A DNA stretch of 64,000 bases from CALBPI01 sp039821605 (GTDB lineage: Bacteria; Pseudomonadota; Gammaproteobacteria; Steroidobacterales; Woeseiaceae): assembly GCA_039821605.1 (NCBI GenBank), contig JBCBNV010000007.1, positions 1 through 64,000 of the forward strand, written 5' to 3'. Positions within the stretch are counted from its first letter, which is position 1; each line of letters starts with the position of its first letter. Of this stretch, positions 61,689 to 64,000 are shown piece after piece. A model generated the notes under the pieces. That model searched no databases. It was not told the origin of the DNA and saw only the letters and a list, made by a program, of their open reading frames with translations. Position numbers and translations under genes: made by a program.

Positions 61689-62564
61689 GTGTTTGGTCAA
61701 GACGAACAACAGGGCCTCGCGCTGCCCGAAAACCTCACCGACGTCGATGTCGGTGGCTTGCTCTCGCAGGCGCAAACGCTCGCCATCGATCTCGGCATCA
61801 AAGTCGCCGGCGCACTGGCGATCTTCATCATCGGTCGGATGATTGCCCGCATGGTGGTGGGCGGGATGCGCAAGGCCATGGCTCGCGTGGGTGTCGACGA
61901 GACGCTGCAGAGCTTCCTCGGCAACATCATGAGTGTGCTGCTGACGCTGGTCATCTTGCTGGCCGCCATCAGCTTCATGGGTGTGCCTACGGCGTCTTTC
62001 GTGGCCGTACTCGGCGCCGCCGGCCTGGCCGTTGGTCTCGCCCTTCAGGGCTCACTGGCCAACTTCGCATCGGGTGTGCTCATCGTGTTCTTCCGGCCCT
62101 ACGAGAAGGGCGACTACGTGGAGGCCGCGGGCGTAGCCGGCAGTGTGGATGCCGTCACGATCTTCAACACGATCCTCATCACGCCGGACAATCGGCGCGT
62201 CGTAGTGCCCAACGCCAACGTCACGGCGGATGCGATTACCAACTACTCGGCCAACGACACGCGTCGGCTCGACATGGTCATCGGCGTGGGCTACGGCGAC
62301 GACCTGCAGAAAACCAAGGCCGTGCTGACCGAGGTGGTCACGGCGGACGAACGCGTTCTGGCCGACCCGGCGCCCACCATTGAGGTCAGCAATCTGGGTG
62401 CCTCGAGTGTCGACTTCGTCGTGCGCCCCTGGGTCAAGACGAGTGACTACTGGCCCACGCACTTCGCGCTGACGCTCGCCATCAAGGAGCGCCTCGACGC
62501 GGAAGGCATCTCGATCCCGTTCCCGCAGCGTGACGTCTACGTGCACCAGGTTGCCGCAGACTGA
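61689..62564 (+). CDS. Small-conductance mechanosensitive channel (MscS family)
   Basis: 291 aa. Three membrane segments at about 20-50, 68-93 and 100-130; the pore helix carries AVLGAAGLAVGLALQGSLANF, the glycine-alanine pattern of TM3 of MscS; the beta domain has IFNTILITPDNRRVVVPNANV. It opens under membrane tension and releases solutes during osmotic downshock. GTG start at 61689 with AGGGGA upstream. Confidence 0.94.
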   Translation: MFGQDEQQGLALPENLTDVDVGGLLSQAQTLAIDLGIKVAGALAIFIIGRMIARMVVGGMRKAMARVGVDETLQSFLGNIMSVLLTLVILLAAISFMGVPTASFVAVLGAAGLAVGLALQGSLANFASGVLIVFFRPYEKGDYVEAAGVAGSVDAVTIFNTILITPDNRRVVVPNANVTADAITNYSANDTRRLDMVIGVGYGDDLQKTKAVLTEVVTADERVLADPAPTIEVSNLGASSVDFVVRPWVKTSDYWPTHFALTLAIKERLDAEGISIPFPQRDVYVHQVAAD

Positions 62565-62568
62565 TCGT

Positions 62569-63243
62569 ATGGAGATTCGGGTGCTGGCCAGTACGGCAAC
62601 CGATGTGCGCGGCGTGCAGGCTCTGGCCGCCGCGCACGGCCTGCCCTGCAGGGTCGAGATCCTGGGGATGGGCAGTGAAGCCGAGCGCTCGCATTATCGC
62701 GCGCTCAAGGCTGAGCACGACTGGCAGAACCTGCCCATGGTGTTCCTCGACGGCCGCTTCATCGGTGGCGAGCCTGAGCTTGCGGACACACTCGGCGGGC
62801 GCAACGCGGGCGAGCCGCAGGCCGCGGCTGTGGCGCGGGTGCTGGGCTACGGCGGCCTGCTGCCGTTCTTTGCGCTCGCGCTGGCGACACTTCTGGGCTT
62901 GGATGTGGCCGGCATCGACACCCGGAGCTGGCTTGCGGCCTACGCGGCCACGATCCTGAGTTTTGTCGGCGCCGTGCACTGGGGTGTCGCCTTGGTCCAG
63001 TCCGCGTTGCCTGCAAGGCGGACCTGTCTCGCGGCCAGCGTCGTGCCCGCACTGGTGGCCTGGGTCGCTCTGGGCCTGCCAGCGCCTGTCGACCTCTGGG
63101 TGTTCGTCGCCGCGTTCGTCGGCTGGTACGCCTGGGAGCGCGTCGCAACCTGGGACGTGTTTCCGCGTTGGTATCGCCAACTGCGTACAGCACTGACGAC
63201 TGGCGTGGCATTGCCGCTCGCAGCGATCGCTATCTGGGTCTGA
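62569..63243 (+). CDS. SH3BGR-like thioredoxin fold fused to DUF3429 membrane domain
   Basis: 224 aa. Residues 1-75 look like an SH3BGR/glutaredoxin fold (MEIRVLASTATDVRGVQALA, NLPMVFLDGRFIGGEPELAD) but lack the CPYC active site. Residues about 85-224 have four to five membrane helices of the DUF3429 type (AAYAATILSFVGAVHWGVAL, VAAFVGWYAWERVATWDVFP). A start at 62569 is preferred because the upstream frame belongs to the MscS gene. Only 4 bases separate them. Function unknown. Confidence 0.75.
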   Translation: MEIRVLASTATDVRGVQALAAAHGLPCRVEILGMGSEAERSHYRALKAEHDWQNLPMVFLDGRFIGGEPELADTLGGRNAGEPQAAAVARVLGYGGLLPFFALALATLLGLDVAGIDTRSWLAAYAATILSFVGAVHWGVALVQSALPARRTCLAASVVPALVAWVALGLPAPVDLWVFVAAFVGWYAWERVATWDVFPRWYRQLRTALTTGVALPLAAIAIWV

Positions 63244-63374
63244 TTCGACCAAAAACGGTTGATCAGCGCGTTGAGCAACGGGGCCCGGCCGGTCTGCTAG
63301 TCTTCAGGTCTGCACCGGCAGCGCTGGTGGCGCCAGGCTGGCGCAAGCCTCACCCCCACATGGGAATGCCCGCT

Positions 63375-64000
63375 ATGTCCCAGTCGATTGTTGAAGGGAT
63401 CTCGCCCACCAGAAGGGCCCTGTCGCCTGTTGTGCGCCACGGCTTCTTGCTTGCGCTCGTCGCTGCGGCACTCGTCGTCTCGACCGACAGTCGGGCGCAG
63501 GACGCAAACGTGGCGCCCATGCTCATCGAGATTGATGACGCCATCCGAACCACGGCCGCAGGGGCGGCACTTGCGGACGCGCAAAATCAGTTTCGCAGCA
63601 TCCTGGCCGAAAGCCCGGAGCAGGCATTGCCGCTCGCCAAAGACGTCGTGAGTCTCGCCACCGAGGCGTTCGGCAACGAAGACCCCCGCGTCGGTATGGC
63701 GCTCACCAACCTTGCCATCGTCCAGGCCGACACCCGCGACTACGCCGCAGCGATCGAGAACTACACCGCCGCGATCACGAGTCTCGAGCGCGCGACGGGT
63801 AGCGCCTCGGCAGCCGAGATCGAGATTCCGTTGCGCGGTCTTGCCGATGCCTACATGGCAATAGACGCTGTGGAGGACGCAATCCCGCTGTACGAGCGCG
63901 CCATCCTGATCACCCACGTCAACGAGGGACCGTCCAATTTGGATCAGATTCCAACGGCGGCATCGCTGAGCCGCGCATGGCTGATCCTGGGCAAGAACCG
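63375..64000 (+). CDS. Exported TPR-repeat protein (partial)
   Basis: 208 codons to the window edge, with no stop. A long n-region and signal sequence (GFLLALVAAALVVS, cleavage near SRAQD) precede TPR-like helix pairs (ALTNLAIVQADTRDYAAAIENYTAAI, partly quoted; EIPLRGLADAYMAIDAVEDAIPLYERAI, partly quoted). In-frame ATGs also occur at 63360 and 63366. TPR domains scaffold protein complexes; the partner is unknown. Confidence 0.75.
   Translation, partial: MSQSIVEGISPTRRALSPVVRHGFLLALVAAALVVSTDSRAQDANVAPMLIEIDDAIRTTAAGAALADAQNQFRSILAESPEQALPLAKDVVSLATEAFGNEDPRVGMALTNLAIVQADTRDYAAAIENYTAAITSLERATGSASAAEIEIPLRGLADAYMAIDAVEDAIPLYERAILITHVNEGPSNLDQIPTAASLSRAWLILGKN

Overview
The window looks like chromosomal DNA of a GC-rich gammaproteobacterium, probably environmental. 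Signs are the tRNA-Tyr/Gly/Thr-tufB block upstream of secE-nusG-rplKAJL-rpoBC, as in E. coli; a cmoA-cmoB pair; an srkA-like kinase; and a sigma-54/IHF-type promoter. I see no phage, transposase, integrase or CRISPR array. Genus cannot be judged from the sequence alone.

Region 1 (1-17.7 kb, minus strand) is the translation/transcription core: tRNA-Tyr, tRNA-Gly, tRNA-Thr, tufB, tRNA-Trp, secE, nusG, rplK, rplA, rplJ, rplL, rpoB, rpoC, then rpsL, rpsG, fusA and the 5' end of a second tuf gene. The rif and str clusters are adjacent; a hairpin behind rpoC and a good sigma-70 promoter ahead of rpsL separate them. The two tuf copies lie in the same orientation about 15 kb apart and are identical over the 77 bases that can be compared.

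Region 2 (17.7-30.9 kb) is mixed housekeeping: a VanY-type peptidase, cmoA-cmoB (tRNA wobble modification), an alkaline phosphatase lipoprotein, srkA, a rhomboid protease translationally coupled to a degenerate Cu/Zn-SOD-like lipoprotein, a double-length UvrA with four ATPase modules, and a MerR-family regulator with a long inverted repeat in front of it.

Region 3 (31-50.3 kb) is the most interesting part. A five-gene minus-strand operon (HzsA-like two-heme lipoprotein, SH3/beta-barrel protein, beta-barrel lipoprotein, DUF4266 lipoprotein, DUF3570 barrel) diverges from a three-gene plus-strand operon (CXXCH protein, LamG plus two CXXCH lipoprotein, Tat-exported DUF1501-like protein). The plus operon has a textbook sigma-54 promoter, a consensus IHF site, a possible activator palindrome and a structured leader. 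Downstream on the minus strand lie a histidine kinase, a double-receiver response regulator, a TonB-like protein, a BASS transporter and an SRPBCC protein. Almost everything in the two operons is predicted to be exported and much of it heme-binding. I propose an uncharacterised cell-envelope redox system; its substrate is unknown.

Region 4 (50.5-64 kb): a beta-CASP RNA hydrolase coupled to a sirtuin; an RND efflux operon (adaptor, pump, outer-membrane channel, small membrane protein) with a divergent TetR regulator; a yellow/MRJP-like beta-propeller, an EamA transporter, a small MscS channel, an SH3BGR-like/DUF3429 fusion, and a TPR protein running off the window end.
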